Source: an uncultured Eubacterium sp. (lineage in GTDB: Bacteria > Bacillota > Clostridia > Lachnospirales > Lachnospiraceae). Taken from it: 8,353 nucleotides of DNA. Shown one piece after another: positions 6,703 to 8,353 of the stretch. The notes under the pieces are model-generated. The model saw only the letters and a program-made list of their open reading frames with translations. It was not told where the DNA came from and did not search any database. Position 1 is the stretch's first letter; each line of letters opens with the position of its first letter. A program made the position numbers and the translations under genes. Where the stretch lies: NCBI GenBank assembly GCA_905236735.1, contig CAJOOU010000139.1, forward strand, positions 1-8,353. Reading direction: 5' to 3'.

Positions 6703-7263
6703 TTAGAAATCGAGATTTCTGAAGAACGGCATAAGCATCTGCATCACTTCTTCGTCGGTGCAGTCAAAATAGCCGGAGCCATCATTCGCTGCAAGTCTGA
6801 AGCCAGCCGAAACCGCCTTTACCGGCTTAATCGTAAGCCCCTTCTTAATCTCATCTGCAAGTGCACCCTTAAGGGCATCCGTAACCTCCGCTACCTCAGC
6901 CGTATATTTTGAAACATCTTCTCCTTCAACGGCAGCGCTTATAAGCTTACCGAGCGCCGCATCGGAGAACTGCTCCGAAATCTTAGCTGAAAGGATTTTC
7001 TCAAATTCGGCCTGAATCTCCTTCTTGAAGGAAATCATCGCATCTCTTTTTGCCTGTTCTGCACTTACGGCTGCACTTTCCCTAAGGATACCGATCTCTT
7101 TTTCGGAAAGCTCCTTAGCGCTTTTAGCCTCAGCTTTAGCGTCCGCAATAATGCTTTCAGCCTTTGCTTTGGCTTCAGCTATAATTCGTTCGCTTTCCGA
7201 GTTGGCTGCATCAATCCCTTCTTTTCTGATTGACGAAACCAGATCCTGAATCTGTAATTCCAT
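6703..7263 (-). CDS. atpE: V-type ATP synthase subunit E (peripheral stalk)
   Basis: This 186-residue subunit is part of the stator stalk that holds the A3B3 head against rotation. Residues about 10-95 form a long Ala/Lys/Glu-rich coiled coil with repeated AEAKAKAE-like steps. Residues about 100-186 form the globular head-binding domain, ending in GLTIKPVKAVSAGFRLA (142-158) and DCTDEEVMQMLMPFF (167-181), which fits the E family. ATG at 7263 has AAAGGAG 5 nt upstream. An in-frame TTG at 7317 would add 18 residues, but it lacks a ribosome site and is not needed. It is the first gene of the operon, about 107 nt from the predicted transcription start. Its usual coiled-coil partner G/H is not encoded nearby, so E may pair with itself or with another protein. 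The coiled coil alone could also suggest another stalk protein, but the context makes E the best call. Confidence 0.93.
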   Translation of the reverse strand: MELQIQDLVSSIRKEGIDAANSESERIIAEAKAKAESIIADAKAEAKSAKELSEKEIGILRESAAVSAEQAKRDAMISFKKEIQAEFEKILSAKISEQFSDAALGKLISAAVEGEDVSKYTAEVAEVTDALKGALADEIKKGLTIKPVKAVSAGFRLAANDGSGYFDCTDEEVMQMLMPFFRNLDF

Positions 7264-7371
7264 ATGTGCTCCTTTCTCCTGTTTATATTGTTCTGCATCG
7301 TCAAAAGCTATTGGCAATCAAGTCTAACTCACAAGACCTGGCACGCCGCATACCCCCGACACATTGCGTAC
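7264..7371 (-). other. Untranslated leader of the ATPase operon with possible three-way fold
   Basis: About 107 nt lie between the predicted transcription start and atpE. By eye, GCAAT (7367-7363) pairs with ATTGC (7318-7314). That stem encloses two hairpins: a 4-bp GGTA/TGCC stem (7354-7351 with 7343-7340) and a 6-bp AGGTCT/AGACTT stem (7339-7334 with 7325-7320). The two abut without a gap. The last 50 nt up to the double AGGAG/AAAGGAG ribosome site look unstructured. I do not recognise a known riboswitch class here. The fold is hand-drawn and its significance is not computed. Confidence 0.4.
7269..7280 (-). promoter_or_regulatory. Tandem ribosome binding site of atpE
   Basis: On the minus strand AGGAG (7280-7276) is followed directly by AAAGGAG (7275-7269), which is 5 nt from ATG at 7263. 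This decides the start of E against the upstream in-frame TTG at 7317. Confidence 0.85.
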
Positions 7372-7377
7372 ACCTCA

Positions 7378-7406
7378 ATTATACACGAATATTCTGTAAT
7401 TTTCAA
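7378..7406 (-). promoter_or_regulatory. Sigma-A-type promoter of the ATPase operon
   Basis: On the minus strand TTGAAA (7406-7401) is separated by exactly 17 bp from TATAAT (7383-7378). The -10 box is perfect and the -35 box is one base from consensus. The predicted transcription start is near 7371. It lies between the foldase terminator and atpE, so it should drive all seven ATPase genes. Upstream DNA is AT-rich and contains repeats that could bind a regulator. Confidence 0.88.
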
Positions 7407-7455
7407 ACAAATATAGCAAATACCTCCTTCTAATTTGAAAATTTTCAATCAATTA
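7398..7455. repeat. Two direct repeats and an AT-rich palindrome at the ATPase promoter
   Basis: The plus-strand 16-mer at 7398-7413 (AATTTTCAAACAAATA) recurs at 7440-7455 with 14 of 16 bases identical. The copies are offset by 42 bp, close to four DNA turns. The promoter-proximal copy covers the -35 box. The distal copy overlaps the perfect 14-bp palindrome TTGAAAATTTTCAA (7435-7448), which has further flanking complementarity (CTAATT 7430-7435, AATTAG 7451-7456). This could be an operator, but low-complexity A/T sequence gives such matches by chance fairly often. Confidence 0.45.
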
Positions 7456-7465
7456 GGAAACTGCA

Positions 7466-7503
7466 TAAAAAAAGGAAATTGTCAAAAATGACAATTTCCT
7501 TTT
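7466..7503 (-). terminator. Intrinsic terminator of the foldase gene
   Basis: A perfect 14-bp inverted repeat (7470-7483 with 7490-7503, loop of 6) is followed in minus-strand RNA by a run of eight U residues that overlaps the stem base (complement of 7473-7466). It starts about 33 nt after the foldase stop codon and separates that gene from the ATPase promoter. The stem is A/T-rich but long. On the plus strand it is also followed by a broken T-run, but no plus-strand gene needs it. Confidence 0.85.
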
Positions 7504-7536
7504 AACTTTTTCATTTATTGGATTTTATAATATCTG

Positions 7537-8353
7537 TTATTCACTGTCTCCCGATGCATCTCCGCTTTCAGTTGATACATATGTATAAAGATGAGCAAAC
7601 GATATTTTTTTCCATACCTTGTTTATAACCGTAAACTCTGTTTCTTCCTGCCACTCAGCATAAGTATCCTCATAAAACTGCTGGTCTGCCTCATCCTGAA
7701 GTTCTTCTTTCTTGTCAGCAGAAGCTTCTTCATCATATTCGCTGTCAAGTCTTATAATATAGAGAGCATCATCTGTTTCAACATACTCGGAAGCAACTTC
7801 TCCTTCGGAAAGTCCGTCTGCGGCTTCAAGCACAGCCTCATCCATTCCGTCGTCGCCTTCATTGTATGAATATGTTGCAGTCTCTTCTCCGTAGATTTCA
7901 GCCATTGTCTCAAGGTCATTGCTGTTCGTTCCAAGTATAATAGCCTCGGCCTCGTCCTTAAGGTTTTCTATCTGCTCATCGGTATACTCCACAACATCTC
8001 CCGACTCGTCTTCCTCGCCCTCAAGTGAGATTTCAATATAGGTAAATGTTCTGCAGGCTGCCTCTTCATCTGTTATCTCAACATCACAGGCATCATAAAT
8101 CGCATCATACATAAGGCTTTCAATTGTTGTAAGTCTTAAGTATTCTGCCACAATTTCCTTTGTAGCTCCCATATCCTTTATGGCTTTTTCACTGTTGTCA
8201 GCCATAAACTGCTCTGCCGCCGCATCTATTGCCTCAAGCTGCTCATCACTTAAGCTGACTCCGTACTCTTTAGCATGAGCATCCATTCTGTAAAGGCTCT
8301 CAATTCCTTCAAGGAAGTCTTCCCTTACCTCTTCTTCCATTGTAGAACCTTCG
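7537..8353 (-). CDS. PrsA/PpiC-like exported foldase, 5' end outside the window
   Basis: The visible 271 residues are the C-terminal part of a longer protein: the frame is open through the window edge, with codons E-G-S-T before an internal Met at 8340. The first visible ~90 residues are a helical SurA/trigger-factor-like region (GVSLSDEQLEAIDAAAEQFM, then EIVAEYLRLTTIESLMYDAI). A degenerate parvulin-like segment follows; its end, LEAADGLSEGEVASEYVETD then ALYIIRLDSEY, matches the late strand pattern of PpiC domains. The protein is extremely rich in Asp and Glu and ends in a Ser/Gly/Asp/Glu tail. Related proteins are lipid-anchored outside the membrane and help secreted proteins fold. The signal peptide and lipobox that would prove export are not visible. 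Whether it is an active prolyl isomerase cannot be judged. It has its own terminator and is not part of the ATPase operon. Confidence 0.7.
   Translation of the reverse strand, partial: EGSTMEEEVREDFLEGIESLYRMDAHAKEYGVSLSDEQLEAIDAAAEQFMADNSEKAIKDMGATKEIVAEYLRLTTIESLMYDAIYDACDVEITDEEAACRTFTYIEISLEGEEDESGDVVEYTDEQIENLKDEAEAIILGTNSNDLETMAEIYGEETATYSYNEGDDGMDEAVLEAADGLSEGEVASEYVETDDALYIIRLDSEYDEEASADKKEELQDEADQQFYEDTYAEWQEETEFTVINKVWKKISFAHLYTYVSTESGDASGDSE

Noticed and set aside
7264..7317. 18-residue N-terminal extension of subunit E from a TTG
   Set aside because: No ribosome site precedes the TTG, while ATG 7263 has AAAGGAG at 5 nt. The extra codons include part of the leader and the ribosome site.
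7230..7433. Plus-strand 67-codon frame across the ATPase leader and promoter
   Set aside because: It lies antisense to the promoter, leader and atpE start, with no ribosome site and no recognisable protein features.
7430..7456. Second terminator for the foldase gene at the AT-rich palindrome
   Set aside because: The hairpin is very A/T-rich and no U-tract follows it on the minus strand. The 7466-7503 hairpin is a far better terminator.
7591..7869. Plus-strand hydrophobic 92-codon frame opposite the foldase gene
   Set aside because: Its Phe/Leu/Ile richness is the expected antisense shadow of Glu/Lys/Asp-rich codons in the foldase.

Overview
The window holds a complete operon for a rotary A/V-type ATPase, read entirely on the minus strand. 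It is preceded by the 3' part of a gene for an exported PrsA/PpiC-like foldase and followed by a terminator and a 155-base block of dense inverted repeats. Moderate GC, strong AGGAGG-type ribosome binding sites, a textbook sigma-A promoter and a very acidic PrsA-like protein with a Ser/Asp/Glu tail suggest a Firmicute, most likely a clostridium of the Lachnospiraceae type. That placement is inferred from sequence style and was not searched.

Layout in transcription order (high to low coordinates). The foldase fragment (8353-7537) ends at a perfect 14-bp hairpin terminator (about 7503-7466). A 17-bp-spaced TTGAAA/TATAAT promoter (7406-7378) then starts a leader of about 107 nt that can be drawn as a three-way junction. 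The ATPase genes follow: E (7263-6703), DUF2764 (6689-6159, TTG start), A (6148-4421), B (4412-3117), D (3103-2489), I (2492-660) and K (634-197). A GC-rich hairpin with a U-tract (189-156) ends the operon. The first four junctions are 8-13 nt long, with the upstream stop touching or overlapping the next Shine-Dalgarno sequence. D and I overlap by ATGA. Only K has a roomier 25-nt spacer.

How the genes work together. A and B form the catalytic head: A has an intact P-loop and B a degenerate one. D is the central shaft. E and the cytoplasmic half of I form the stalk. The membrane half of I, carrying its essential Arg, and the ring of K subunits form the ion channel. The gene order E-DUF2764-A-B-D-I-K, without recognisable C, F or G/H genes, is the arrangement I know from chlamydiae, spirochaetes and Bacteroidetes. 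It differs from the larger Enterococcus ntp operon. Subunit K carries the full Thr/Gln/Gln/Glu/Tyr set seen at the Na+ site of Enterococcus hirae NtpK, so the enzyme is predicted to move Na+ rather than H+.

Most of the window is a well-known machine. The less explained parts are the DUF2764 protein in place of the missing stalk subunits, the structured ATPase leader, the repeats around the promoter, and the palindromic block at 1-158. I saw no sign of an entirely new system.
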